DNA of 64,000 nucleotides, taken from contig NZ_QGNZ01000001.1 in NCBI RefSeq assembly GCF_003173595.1, forward strand, positions 1,240,001 to 1,304,000, in the 5' to 3' direction. Within the stretch, counting starts at the first letter, position 1, and the number at the start of each line of letters is the position of its first letter. The position numbers and the translations under genes are program-made. The notes under the pieces are model-generated. The model worked only from the letters and a program-made list of their open reading frames with translations. It was not told the DNA's origin and did no database searches. Origin of the DNA: Pedobacter yonginensis. GTDB lineage: Bacteria > Bacteroidota > Bacteroidia > Sphingobacteriales > Sphingobacteriaceae. Positions 1-7,409 of this stretch are shown in pieces.

Positions 1-906
1 GACTTAACAGGCGGTTTCGGGGTCGATTCCTATTACTTCTCTAAAGCAGTAAAACAAGTAATCCATTGTGAAATTAATGCTGAGCTGTCTCAAATTGCCC
101 AACACAACGCCAGCATTTTGAACGCAGAGAATATCGAATTTAAAGCGGTTGATGGCCTCGAACTGCTAAAAACTGATGATTTGGTTTTTGATACCATTTA
201 TATCGACCCTGCAAGACGAGCTGAAAAAGGGAAAGTTTTTATGCTTCAAGATTGCACGCCTGATGTGGTCAGCAACCTTGATCTTTTACTGTCAAAGGCG
301 AAAAGAATCATCATTAAAACGGCCCCGCTCTTAGATTTAACCGCCGGAATAAATGAACTAAAATACGTTAGCGAAATCCATATTGTAAGTGTAAAAAATG
401 AGTGTAAGGAAATTCTGTGGATTTTAGAACGCGAGGCAACATCAGATGTAAAAATTGTTGCCCTAACCTTAAATGATACGGAAAAACAATTTGTGTTCTC
501 AAGATCTGAAGCAGAGGTTTCTATACAATTTACTGATAGGATTAACGTCGGGCAGTATTTATACGAACCAGATGCTGCCTTGTTAAAATCAGGAGCATTT
601 AATTTAATTGGTTCGAGGTTCAATTTACAAAAATTGCATCCACAAACCCAACTGTTTACCTCGGCTGATTTACAACCGAAATTTCCTGGTCGTATTTTTA
701 AGATCCATGAAACCTACTCAACGGGAGATTTAAAGAAGCTGAAAAATTTGAGCGGAAATGTAATTGTGCGCAACTATCCGGCTAAGCCAGAAGAACTGGT
801 AAAAAAATACAAAATCAAGCCACACCAAGAAAAATTTCTCATCTTCAGTAAAGTAGGTAACGATGAAAACTTAATTATATCGGTGGAGATTGTGCAGTAT
901 TACTAA
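1..906 (+). CDS. Class I SAM-dependent methyltransferase with THUMP-like C-terminus (5' partial)
   Basis: The frame is open from base 1, so the start lies outside the window; 301 codons are present. The first visible residues, DLTGGFGVD, are a Rossmann-fold SAM-binding motif I. IYIDPARR follows about 60 residues later and matches the motif IV region of the Bacteroidetes methyltransferases that end in a THUMP-like domain. The C-terminal ~80 residues (FPGRIFKIHETYS onward) would be that domain. An RNA substrate is the usual assumption for this family, but none is shown here. The gene converges on a cold-shock gene across a short hairpin. Confidence 0.75.
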   Translation, partial: DLTGGFGVDSYYFSKAVKQVIHCEINAELSQIAQHNASILNAENIEFKAVDGLELLKTDDLVFDTIYIDPARRAEKGKVFMLQDCTPDVVSNLDLLLSKAKRIIIKTAPLLDLTAGINELKYVSEIHIVSVKNECKEILWILEREATSDVKIVALTLNDTEKQFVFSRSEAEVSIQFTDRINVGQYLYEPDAALLKSGAFNLIGSRFNLQKLHPQTQLFTSADLQPKFPGRIFKIHETYSTGDLKKLKNLSGNVIVRNYPAKPEELVKKYKIKPHQEKFLIFSKVGNDENLIISVEIVQYY

Positions 907-911
907 AAGCA

Positions 912-938
912 AAAAGCCCTTCTATTTGAAAGGCTTTT
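912..938. terminator. Hairpin between convergent genes
   Basis: An imperfect inverted repeat (AAAAGCCCTT and AAAGGCTTTT) lies between the methyltransferase stop and the convergent cold-shock gene. It is A-rich on one side and T-rich on the other, so it could stop transcription from both directions. Confidence 0.5.
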
Positions 939-972
939 AGTTAGAGATGATGTAATTTTTTATAGATATCGC

Positions 973-1170
973 TTAAACTTTCTTCACGTTTACTGCTTGT
1001 AAACCCTTTCTGCCTTCAGCTACTTCAAATTCAACTGCATCGTTTTCTTTTAAGCTTTCGATTCCGCCCAAAACATCTTTAAAATGAACAAAAATGTCTT
1101 TGTTGTCTTCCTGAACAATAAATCCAAAACCTTTTTCAGTGTTAAACCATTTAACTTTTCCGGTTGCCAT
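973..1170 (-). CDS. Cold-shock protein (CspA family)
   Basis: This 65-residue single-domain OB-fold protein has RNP1 (KGFGFI, residues 13-18) and RNP2 (DIFVHF, residues 25-30), the nucleic-acid-binding aromatic patches of cold-shock domains. It is expected to bind single-stranded RNA/DNA and to melt RNA secondary structure in the cytoplasm. Its length is normal for the family. The ~205 bp upstream are AT-rich and gene-free, consistent with a long 5' leader as in other csp genes, but no regulatory fold was worked out. A second true csp lies at 35413-35607 and a divergent relative at 15837-16034. Confidence 0.93.
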   Translation of the reverse strand: MATGKVKWFNTEKGFGFIVQEDNKDIFVHFKDVLGGIESLKENDAVEFEVAEGRKGLQAVNVKKV

Positions 1171-1375
1171 AAAAAATAAAAATTGTATTAAATAAATAAA
1201 CCTTTTATGCTTTGATCAGCATTTCTTTAAACCAATTGGAATTTTTAGGAATTAAACAATCAGAAAAAGCGTTAATATTGAAACAAAACTATCAAATATA
1301 ATAAAACGCCTATAAATTACAATTGATTTAAGCACTTTAAACAGTAAAGTTGAGTGTTTTAATAATTTTGCAGTA

Positions 1376-2011
1376 TTATTTATTGGGTTGCGGGGTTGTA
1401 CGCAGATATGGCTTGATCACTTTGTGTCCTTTAGGGAATTTTTCAGGTATATCTTCGGTTTTTATACTATTTACTACGATTACATCTTCTCCATCTGTCC
1501 AATCGGCTGGTGTGGCCACACTATATTTCGCGGTGAGCTGTAAAGAATCGATTACCCTTAAAACCTCATTAAAATTTCTTCCTGTTGATGCAGGATAGGT
1601 AATGGTTAATTTCACTTTTTTATCTGGGCTAATCACAAATAAAGATCGAACTGTTAGCGTCTCTGATGCATTTGGATGGATCATATCATAGAGGTTGGCT
1701 ACCGTTTTGTCTGGATCGGCAATAATCGGGAACTCAACTGAAGTGTTTTGCGTTTCATTAATATCACTAATCCAACCTTTATGCGATTCGGCAGAATCTA
1801 CACTCAATGCCAAAACCTTTACGTTACGCTTTTCAAATTCGTCTTTTAGTGCAGCAGTTCTACCTAACTCGGTGGTGCAAACGGGTGTATAATCGGCTGG
1901 ATGCGAAAATAAAACACCCCAGCTATCACCCAGATAATCGTAAAAATCTATTTCTCCAATTGATGTATTGGCTTGGAAATTTGGTGCGGTATCGCCTAGT
2001 CTTATACTCAT
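1376..2011 (-). CDS. 1-Cys peroxiredoxin (Prx6 type)
   Basis: A 211-residue peroxiredoxin. The N-terminal thioredoxin-fold half has the peroxidatic cysteine in PVCTTELG (about residue 44). The C-terminal half (VVATPADW, PYLRTTPQP) is typical of Prx6/1-Cys peroxiredoxins. It should reduce hydrogen peroxide and organic hydroperoxides in the cytoplasm. An in-frame start exists at 2041, but a -7 box TAGATTTG covers 2046-2039, so 2041 would lie inside the promoter. The ATG at 2011 is therefore preferred. Confidence 0.9.
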   Translation of the reverse strand: MSIRLGDTAPNFQANTSIGEIDFYDYLGDSWGVLFSHPADYTPVCTTELGRTAALKDEFEKRNVKVLALSVDSAESHKGWISDINETQNTSVEFPIIADPDKTVANLYDMIHPNASETLTVRSLFVISPDKKVKLTITYPASTGRNFNEVLRVIDSLQLTAKYSVATPADWTDGEDVIVVNSIKTEDIPEKFPKGHKVIKPYLRTTPQPNK

Positions 2012-2038
2012 AATTTTAATATTTAAGATTGATTTAAA

Positions 2039-2046
2039 CAAATCTA
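2039..2046 (-). promoter_or_regulatory. -7 box of the peroxiredoxin gene
   Basis: TAGATTTG on the minus strand matches the Bacteroidetes -7 consensus TAnnTTTG. It lies 28 bp upstream of the chosen ATG at 2011 and overlaps the more distal alternative start. Confidence 0.5.
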
Positions 2047-2114
2047 ATCAATACTATACTAAATACATAGACTTCATATTAATTTAAGACACCCAGATTA
2101 TATTTCCATAAAAA

Positions 2115-2141
2115 AACCCTGAAGGATAATCCAACAGGGTT
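2115..2141 (-). terminator. Terminator of the sigma/protease operon
   Basis: Read on the minus strand, stem AACCCTG/CAGGGTT with a 13-nt loop is followed by a run of seven T. It lies 25 bp after the stop codon of the protease gene. Confidence 0.75.
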
Positions 2142-2165
2142 CAATATATTAATTTGTTTGGGGTA

Positions 2166-3263
2166 TTAGTAAACCTTTATCATAAATACATAATCTTGCA
2201 GTTTTTCTATCTGCTTCGTACGCTTTAATCCCGACAATAAACTTTTTTTGTTCGAAACCAATTTCTGACCCAATGAATCTTGCGGAATGGCCCGCATGGC
2301 TTCTAAAATATATTTTGATTTGATGGCGAAGGCTGCACCTTCCGTTTGATCTGGTTTACCGCTAATTACGCCAACCAAATTACCATTATTATCTAAAAGT
2401 GGGCCACCGCTATTTCCTGGATTAACTGAAATGGCTACCTGGTATTGCGTGGTATCTCCCACAAATCCATTCTTCGAACTCACATAGCCTTCGCCCAATA
2501 CAGCATCATCTTTTGGATAACCCAAGGTATAAACGTTTTCGCCTATGCTGCTACTGTTCCTTTTAATGGTATAAGGCAATGAAGAAAGATTAGAAAAGTT
2601 TCTATCGCTGATTTTAAGGATTGCCATATCATACTGACTGTCCGTATAAACAGCCTTAACTTTAAATGATTCTCCTTTACTGTTTTGAACATAAAGTGAA
2701 TCAGCTCCATTAATCACGTGTAAATTGGTTAAGATATAACCATTTGTTGAAATGGCGAAGCCTGTACCACCATAGCGACCCTGATTTGCAGCCTTATTTG
2801 GAAGCGATGAGTTAGCCGTTTTGCGAATGTCTCTAATTAAAGTGTTTTGAGTTTTAATAGCGTTGTTAACTTGGTAACTCAACTGAATCACTTTTTCGGC
2901 TTGTTGGCTATTGTGTTGTATAGAATATATTGATACCAACGAAAGCACAATGAATGAAGCGGCTACCGCAATGGCAGATTTGTGTTTACGCCACAGCTGA
3001 ACGATTTTTGACGGATGAGGTTTTAATGTTGCGGCCAAAGCATCCACGTCAAGTTCCGAATGGATTTTATCCATTTGTTCTCGCAAATGTAATTGTTCGG
3101 CGTATTGTTCCATCTTATGTAAAAACACCTTATGCGAAACCACCTTATGATCAACTGTTGCATCCTTAGTGCGCAATTGTTCAAAAGCCTCAGTTTCCTG
3201 TGGAGTTAACTTACCTAATAGATAATCTTCAATAATTGCATCTAACTCTAAATCGTTCCTCAT
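2166..3263 (-). CDS. Membrane-anchored trypsin-like serine protease with anti-sigma-like N-terminus
   Basis: A 365-residue protein. Residues 1-90 are cytoplasmic, helical and charged. One transmembrane segment lies at about 96-116, then a linker, then a periplasmic S1C/HtrA-like trypsin domain at about 165-330. The catalytic triad is complete: H182 (NLHV), D212 (YDMAIL), S285 (GNSGGP). There is no PDZ domain. The ATG at 3263 is preferred to an upstream in-frame start because it follows the sigma-factor stop by 8 bp instead of overlapping it. By position and topology it is the likely partner/anti-sigma regulator of that sigma factor. The N-terminus has no recognisable zinc motif, so the anti-sigma role is inference. 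Confidence 0.8.
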   Translation of the reverse strand: MRNDLELDAIIEDYLLGKLTPQETEAFEQLRTKDATVDHKVVSHKVFLHKMEQYAEQLHLREQMDKIHSELDVDALAATLKPHPSKIVQLWRKHKSAIAVAASFIVLSLVSIYSIQHNSQQAEKVIQLSYQVNNAIKTQNTLIRDIRKTANSSLPNKAANQGRYGGTGFAISTNGYILTNLHVINGADSLYVQNSKGESFKVKAVYTDSQYDMAILKISDRNFSNLSSLPYTIKRNSSSIGENVYTLGYPKDDAVLGEGYVSSKNGFVGDTTQYQVAISVNPGNSGGPLLDNNGNLVGVISGKPDQTEGAAFAIKSKYILEAMRAIPQDSLGQKLVSNKKSLLSGLKRTKQIEKLQDYVFMIKVY

Positions 3264-3271
3264 TTCAATTA

Positions 3272-3838
3272 TTATGGTTGAAAAAATATTTTCTTTAAAC
3301 GTTGCAGGCATTTATACTTCTGCGTTTTTGCATTATCTGTATTGGTGTAACCAAACTTCTCGCAAATATCCTGCATGGATAAATTGTGGATATAAAAATC
3401 CTGAATAATGGTTTTGCAAGGTTCACCAAGATGTTCGAGTGCGTGTTGCATTTTAACAAATTGAAGATCACGTTCTTCATGGTGCTCAACATCATCCTCA
3501 ACAACAAGTACATCCTCATAATCGGTTATATTGCCAGCCTTTCTGCTATTTTGAGTTAATTTCTTAAGCCAAATCCGTCGACAAACCGAATAAATATAAG
3601 TTTTTAACTTACTGCTGAGTTCAAAATTCCCTTCCTTAATTTTGTTGTATAAAATTATAATGGCTTCCTGATAAACATCTTTTGCATCATCTTCATCGCC
3701 ATTATTATTGAGGATAAATTGCAAAACCATCGCAAAATATGCCTTATATAACTTGTTAAGGGTGTCTTCGGAGTTATTTAGAATACCTAAAATAACCTCT
3801 CTATCTGTTGGAACTGAACTCTTTAAACTGTTATTCAC
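3272..3838 (-). CDS. ECF-type RNA polymerase sigma factor
   Basis: A 188-residue sigma-70-family protein. Region 2 is at about residues 25-95 (DAKDVYQEAIIILY, then LKTYIYSVCRRIWLKKL). Region 4 is at about 130-188 (MQDICEKFGYTNTDNAKTQ, a helix-turn-helix). Regions 1 and 3 are absent, as in ECF sigmas. Translation starts at GTG; an ATG just upstream runs into a stop after one codon. Two copies of the GGGTTACY...GTATTAA motif lie upstream on the same strand. The proximal one would start transcription at or past the GTG, so the distal one (3937-3908) is the more useful promoter. Autoregulation is inferred. Confidence 0.9.
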   Translation of the reverse strand: MNNSLKSSVPTDREVILGILNNSEDTLNKLYKAYFAMVLQFILNNNGDEDDAKDVYQEAIIILYNKIKEGNFELSSKLKTYIYSVCRRIWLKKLTQNSRKAGNITDYEDVLVVEDDVEHHEERDLQFVKMQHALEHLGEPCKTIIQDFYIHNLSMQDICEKFGYTNTDNAKTQKYKCLQRLKKIFFQP

Positions 3839-3841
3839 TAG

Positions 3842-3870
3842 TTAATACATTTTTCGATAAATAGTAACCC
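3842..3870 (-). promoter_or_regulatory. Putative ECF promoter, proximal copy upstream of the sigma gene
   Basis: On the minus strand GGGTTACT (3870-3863), 14 nt, then GTATTAA (3848-3842). It is only 4 bp from the GTG start, so it may act as a binding site or give a leaderless or truncated message rather than the main transcript. Confidence 0.5.
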
Positions 3871-3907
3871 AATATTAGACAAAAATATTTAGAGCTACTA
3901 GAATTGG

Positions 3908-3937
3908 TTAATACCAGTACACTTTAAACGGTAACCC
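3908..3937 (-). promoter_or_regulatory. Putative ECF promoter, distal copy upstream of the sigma gene
   Basis: On the minus strand GGGTTACC (3937-3930), 15 nt, then GTATTAA (3914-3908). It shares both halves with the elements before the three mini-lipoprotein genes, with a spacer one base longer. It would give a sigma mRNA with a leader of roughly 60 nt. Confidence 0.6.
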
Positions 3938-3979
3938 AAAAAAGAAAATTAAAATATTTTTAATTTTTTTGTAAAAAAC

Positions 3980-4008
3980 GGGTTACCTTTTTATCTTTGC
4001 GGCATTAA
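3980..4008 (+). promoter_or_regulatory. Putative ECF promoter of mini-lipoprotein 1
   Basis: GGGTTACC (3980-3987), 14 nt, GCATTAA (4002-4008), 35 bp before the ATG. An overlapping TATCTTTG (3992-3999) also matches the housekeeping -7 box, so dual control is possible for this copy only. Confidence 0.65.
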
Positions 4009-4043
4009 TGACAGAAATTAATTACTAAATAAAAAAATAAAAC

Positions 4044-4262
4044 ATGAAAAATTCATTCAAATTAGGCTTTTTAGCTTTAGCTTTATCTTTATCAGTTGTT
4101 GCTTGTAATTCAGAAAAAAAAGCTGAAGGTGCTGATACATCTGTAACTGATTCTTCAACTATCGTTACTGATACAAACAAAGTTGATACTGTTGTTAAAG
4201 ATTCTACAGTAAAAGATACTTCTGTTAAAGTAACTACAGAAAAAACTGAAGTTAAAAACTAG
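4044..4262 (+). CDS. Mini-lipoprotein 1 (ECF-regulon paralog)
   Basis: A 72-residue protein. It has a signal peptide (KNSFKLGFLALALSLSV) and a lipobox VVAC with the lipidated cysteine at 21. The rest is a low-complexity hydrophilic tail rich in Thr, Asp, Lys and Val (repeating KDST/KDTS units) and is probably disordered in the periplasm or at the outer membrane. No enzymatic domain is visible. It is nearly identical to the next gene and shares its leader with the gene at 5073. The shared GGGTTACC promoter element links it to the neighbouring ECF sigma factor; an envelope-stress role is inferred from that alone. Confidence 0.8.
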   Translation: MKNSFKLGFLALALSLSVVACNSEKKAEGADTSVTDSSTIVTDTNKVDTVVKDSTVKDTSVKVTTEKTEVKN

Positions 4263-4280
4263 TTTTAATTATCTCATACA

Positions 4281-4314
4281 AAAGGCCTTGGAAATATTTT
4301 CAAGGCCTTTTTAT
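4281..4314 (+). terminator. Terminator of mini-lipoprotein 1
   Basis: Perfect stem AAAGGCCTTG/CAAGGCCTTT with a 10-nt loop followed by a T-rich tract, 19 bp after the stop codon. Confidence 0.8.
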
Positions 4315-4331
4315 TTATATTTTATTTTTTT

Positions 4332-4360
4332 GGGTTACCTTTTTATAATTTGGGTATTAA
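4332..4360 (+). promoter_or_regulatory. Putative ECF promoter of mini-lipoprotein 2
   Basis: GGGTTACC (4332-4339), 14 nt, GTATTAA (4354-4360), 38 bp before the ATG at 4399. There is no clean TAnnTTTG box here, so the bipartite element is the better promoter candidate. Confidence 0.65.
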
Positions 4361-4398
4361 CCATTGAAATTAATTAATTACTTAAAAAAAATTCGAAA

Positions 4399-4617
4399 AT
4401 GAAAAATGCATTCAAATTAGGCTTTTTAGCTTTAGCTTTATCTTTATCAGTTGTTGCTTGTAACTCAGAAAAAAAAGCTGATGGCGCTGATACTACTTTA
4501 ACTGATTCTTCAGCTATCGTTACTGATACAAACAAAGTTGATACAATCGTTAAAGATTCTACAGTAAAAGATACTACTGTAAAAGTAACTACAGAAAAAA
4601 CTGAAGTTAAAAACTAA
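4399..4617 (+). CDS. Mini-lipoprotein 2 (ECF-regulon paralog)
   Basis: A 72-residue near-duplicate of the preceding gene. The leader and lipobox (SVVAC) are the same, and the Thr/Asp/Lys tail differs at only a handful of positions. It is a monocistronic unit with its own GGGTTACC element and its own terminator, so the duplication copied the entire transcription unit. The function is unknown. The tail composition suggests an extended, flexible lipid-anchored peptide. Confidence 0.8.
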   Translation: MKNAFKLGFLALALSLSVVACNSEKKADGADTTLTDSSAIVTDTNKVDTIVKDSTVKDTTVKVTTEKTEVKN

Positions 4618-4635
4618 TTTTAGATTAACTTATAT

Positions 4636-4669
4636 AAAAAGGCTTTGGATTTCATCCAAAGCCTTTTTT
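4636..4669 (+). terminator. Terminator of mini-lipoprotein 2
   Basis: A 14-bp stem (AAAAAGGCTTTGGA/TCCAAAGCCTTTTT) with a 5-nt loop and T-run, 18 bp after the stop codon. Confidence 0.8.
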
Positions 4670-5000
4670 GTTTTTATCAACTGCTAATTTTGGAGAATGA
4701 TCCGGTATATCAAAGCGATTAGCACCACAGAGGAAGCAAAAGCATTACTCATTCCATTATTATATTTTCCTCCCAACAGATTTCTGGAAAACATATAACT
4801 CACCTGAGTTCGTTTAAACCATTAAGGGAGTTAATTATCGTTTGCATCAACGAATATCAATTACGATTTTAAAAAATCTTTTTTGCGTGTAAATTTCGCT
4901 CCTTAATTCTTATACATTCCGATTTTTGGGTAGTTAGACCTTAGATTTTAATCCCAGAAATTTATTTTTTCGATAAAAGAACCTTTCTTTCGAAAAACAT
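4670..5000. other. Gene-poor spacer between lipoprotein genes 2 and 3
   Basis: About 330 bp without a convincing gene. A 33-codon open frame (4697-4798, beginning MIRYIKAIS) has gene-like codon use but no recognisable family, and could be the remnant of a displaced gene. The remainder is AT-rich with no repeat or hairpin that I can support. Confidence 0.35.
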
Positions 5001-5029
5001 GGGTTACCTTTTTATATTTTTCGTATAAA
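5001..5029 (+). promoter_or_regulatory. Putative ECF promoter of mini-lipoprotein 3
   Basis: GGGTTACC (5001-5008), 14 nt, GTATAAA (5023-5029), 43 bp before the ATG at 5073. It is the same bipartite element as the other copies. Confidence 0.65.
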
Positions 5030-5072
5030 AGGTTGAATTAATTAATTTCAAACAACAACAAAACAAAAAAAC

Positions 5073-5273
5073 ATGAAAAATGCATTCAAATTAGGCTTTT
5101 TAGCTTTAGCTTTATCTTTATCGGTAGCTGCTTGTAACTCAGAGAAAAAAGATGGTGCGGCAGATTCTACTACAGTTGACACAACTGTTGTTGATACTAC
5201 AGTTAAAGATACCATGATGAAAGACACCATGATGAAAGACACTATGATGAAAGACACAACTTCAAAAATGTAG
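5073..5273 (+). CDS. Mini-lipoprotein 3 with MMKDT repeats
   Basis: A 66-residue protein with the same leader as its two paralogs and lipobox SVAAC (Cys21). Its tail differs: a Thr/Asp/Val stretch, then three tandem MMKDT units encoded by a near-perfect 15-bp repeat at 5211-5255. Methionine-rich tails can bind copper or scavenge oxidants in other proteins, but here that is only a thought. The gene is a single transcription unit bounded by the GGGTTACC element and a terminator. Confidence 0.75.
   Translation: MKNAFKLGFLALALSLSVAACNSEKKDGAADSTTVDTTVVDTTVKDTMMKDTMMKDTMMKDTTSKM
5211..5255 (+). repeat. Three 15-bp in-frame tandem repeats
   Basis: Units ACCATGATGAAAGAC, the same again, and ACTATGATGAAAGAC encode DTMMK repeats inside mini-lipoprotein 3. 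Unit number can change without shifting the frame. Confidence 0.85.
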
Positions 5274-5290
5274 TCTAAATCTACCATTAG

Positions 5291-5322
5291 AAAAAGGCTT
5301 TGGATTTATCCAAGGCCTTTTT
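5291..5322 (+). terminator. Terminator of mini-lipoprotein 3
   Basis: Stem AAAAAGGCTTTGGA/TCCAAGGCCTTTTT with a 4-nt loop and T-run, 17 bp after the stop codon. It resembles the terminator of mini-lipoprotein 2. Confidence 0.8.
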
Positions 5323-5376
5323 TGTTTTCACAGGAATTCTTTACACATCAAAACCCGTTAAATCCATCAATTGTAG

Positions 5377-5384
5377 TAAATTTG
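5377..5384 (+). promoter_or_regulatory. -7 box of purB
   Basis: TAAATTTG matches TAnnTTTG, 21 bp before the chosen purB ATG and downstream of the more distal in-frame start. Confidence 0.45.
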
Positions 5385-5405
5385 CGAAAAAATATATTTC
5401 GCATA

Positions 5406-6752
5406 ATGAATTTAACCTCACTCCAAGCCATTTCTCCAGTTGATGGTCGTTACAGAAAGACTACCGAAAGTTTAGCCGCCTATTTTTCTGAAGAAGCATT
5501 AATAAAATATCGTGTTTTTGTTGAAATTGAATACTTCATCGCACTTTGTGAGATTAATTTACCAGGCCTGGAAAAATTTGATAAAAGTAATTATGCGCAA
5601 CTGCGGAAAATTAACCTGAATTTTTCAGAGGCTGATGCACTCGAAATCAAAGAGACAGAAAAGGTAACCAACCATGATGTTAAGGCGGTTGAATATTTTA
5701 TTAAAAGCAAATTTGATCAGTTAAATCTTCAAGAATTCAAAGAATTTATCCATTTTGGTTTAACTTCTCAAGATATAAACAATACAGCAATCCCTTACAC
5801 CATTAAACTCGCCCTACAAGAAAGCTACTATCCATCTATCGATGCCTTAATCGAAAAAATTAATGCTTTGGCTACAGCATGGAAAGACATTCCGATGCTC
5901 GCTTTTACACACGGGCAACCTGCATCTCCAACCAAACTGGGTAAAGAGTTTTTGGTTTTCGCTGAAAGATTAAGTATTCAGCTGGAAAACTTAAAAGCCA
6001 TCCCAAACAGTGCAAAATTTGGTGGTGCCACCGGAAATTTCAATGCACACCACATTGCCTATCCACAAGTAAATTGGATAGATTTCTCTAACAACTTTGT
6101 AAACACAACCTTAGGCTTAAATAGAGCGCAACACACCACTCAAATTGAACATTACGATCAATTTGCTGCTCAATGTGATGCCTTGAAAAGAATCAATAAC
6201 ATCATAATCGATTTAGACAGAGACATTTGGACCTACATTTCGAAAAACTATTTCAAACAAAAGATTAAGGCAGGTGAGATTGGTTCATCGGCTATGCCTC
6301 ATAAGGTTAACCCAATCGATTTTGAAAATGCAGAGGGAAATGCCGGCATTGCTAACGCATTATTTGAGTTTTTTGCGGCCAAACTTCCGATTTCTCGTTT
6401 ACAAAGAGATTTAACGGATTCGACCGTATTAAGAAATATTGGGGTTCCATTGGCGCATACGCTCATTGCAATTCAATCCACGCTAAGGGGTTTAAATAAA
6501 ATTATCCTAAACGAAGAAGCGTTGCATGCCGATTTAGATGACAATTGGGCCGTTATTGCTGAAGCCGTTCAAACGGTTTTGAGAAGAGAGAATTTCCCTA
6601 ATCCTTATGAAGCCTTAAAGGAGTTAACCCGAACAAACTCAAAAATTAATGCCAGCAGTATTGCTGATTTTATTGAGAGTTTAGCGGTTGCTGAGGAGGT
6701 TAAGGTTCAATTGAGAAGCATCACTCCATTTAATTACACAGGGGTTTTTTAG
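5406..6752 (+). CDS. purB: Adenylosuccinate lyase
   Basis: A 448-residue fumarase/aspartase-superfamily enzyme. PurB acts twice in purine synthesis: SAICAR to AICAR, and adenylosuccinate to AMP, each releasing fumarate. The N-terminus (AISPVDGRY) and the superfamily signature loop SSAMPHKVNP (about residues 295-305) are clear, as are TSQDIN and the HGQPA active-site block. An in-frame start at 5322 exists, but a -7 box at 5377-5384 and family length favour 5406. It is flanked by a terminator and followed by an independent promoter, so it is probably monocistronic. Confidence 0.95.
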   Translation: MNLTSLQAISPVDGRYRKTTESLAAYFSEEALIKYRVFVEIEYFIALCEINLPGLEKFDKSNYAQLRKINLNFSEADALEIKETEKVTNHDVKAVEYFIKSKFDQLNLQEFKEFIHFGLTSQDINNTAIPYTIKLALQESYYPSIDALIEKINALATAWKDIPMLAFTHGQPASPTKLGKEFLVFAERLSIQLENLKAIPNSAKFGGATGNFNAHHIAYPQVNWIDFSNNFVNTTLGLNRAQHTTQIEHYDQFAAQCDALKRINNIIIDLDRDIWTYISKNYFKQKIKAGEIGSSAMPHKVNPIDFENAEGNAGIANALFEFFAAKLPISRLQRDLTDSTVLRNIGVPLAHTLIAIQSTLRGLNKIILNEEALHADLDDNWAVIAEAVQTVLRRENFPNPYEALKELTRTNSKINASSIADFIESLAVAEEVKVQLRSITPFNYTGVF

Positions 6753-6837
6753 CAATTAAATTGACGCTAAACAGACAGCGCAGAAAAGCTTTATTGATGA
6801 GTAATTGTTAATTTTGTTTATTCAAATTGATTAAGAC

Positions 6838-7389
6838 ATGACGATTAACGTATATACAGAACAAACTCCTAATCCAGCCACCATGAAATTCATGGTTAAC
6901 AAGCTGTTAATTAATGGTAGTGAAGATTTTGCCACCAAAGAAAGTGCAGAAGTTTCGCCATTTGCCAAAGAGTTATTCAAGTTTAACTTTGTTGCTGGTG
7001 TGTTTTTTGCCAGTAATTTTGTTACGGTTACCAAAACTGAAGATGCTGAATGGGCTGATATTGAGGCCATTTTAAAAGAATTTGTAAAAGGCGCAGTTGA
7101 ATCTGAATTAAAAATTAAGGAAGCCACTTCAGAAGAGGCACCTAGCTTTGAAGGTACGGAGACTGAAATTAAAATTCAGCAAATTTTGCACGATTATGTT
7201 CGCCCAGCGGTTGAGCAAGATGGTGGTGCAATCAGTTATAAATCTTTTGATGAAGGTGTGGTGACGGTTGAGTTACGTGGTTCTTGCAGTGGTTGCCCAT
7301 CCTCTACTATGACTTTAAAATCTGGTATTCAGAACTTGTTACAAAGAATGGTTCCTGAAGTAACTGATGTTGTTTCGGAAGCACTATAA
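6838..7389 (+). CDS. NifU/Nfu-family iron-sulfur cluster carrier
   Basis: A 183-residue protein. The N-terminal Nfu_N domain (TPNPATMKFMVN, about residues 8-90) is followed by a C-terminal NifU domain (about 105-180) with the cluster-binding CSGCPSS motif. Nfu proteins receive Fe-S clusters from the assembly scaffold and deliver them to client enzymes in the cytoplasm. A -7 box TAATTTTG (6809-6816) lies just upstream. A strong hairpin separates it from the convergent phosphatase gene. Confidence 0.93.
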   Translation: MTINVYTEQTPNPATMKFMVNKLLINGSEDFATKESAEVSPFAKELFKFNFVAGVFFASNFVTVTKTEDAEWADIEAILKEFVKGAVESELKIKEATSEEAPSFEGTETEIKIQQILHDYVRPAVEQDGGAISYKSFDEGVVTVELRGSCSGCPSSTMTLKSGIQNLLQRMVPEVTDVVSEAL

Positions 7390-7409
7390 ATTTTATTTTT
7401 ACTGAAATA

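Noticed and set aside
3992-3999. TATCTTTG as the sole promoter box of mini-lipoprotein 1
   Set aside because: It matches the housekeeping -7 consensus, but the equivalent positions in copies 2 and 3 do not, whereas GGGTTACC and GNATNAA are conserved in all copies. The ECF-type element is the better shared explanation.
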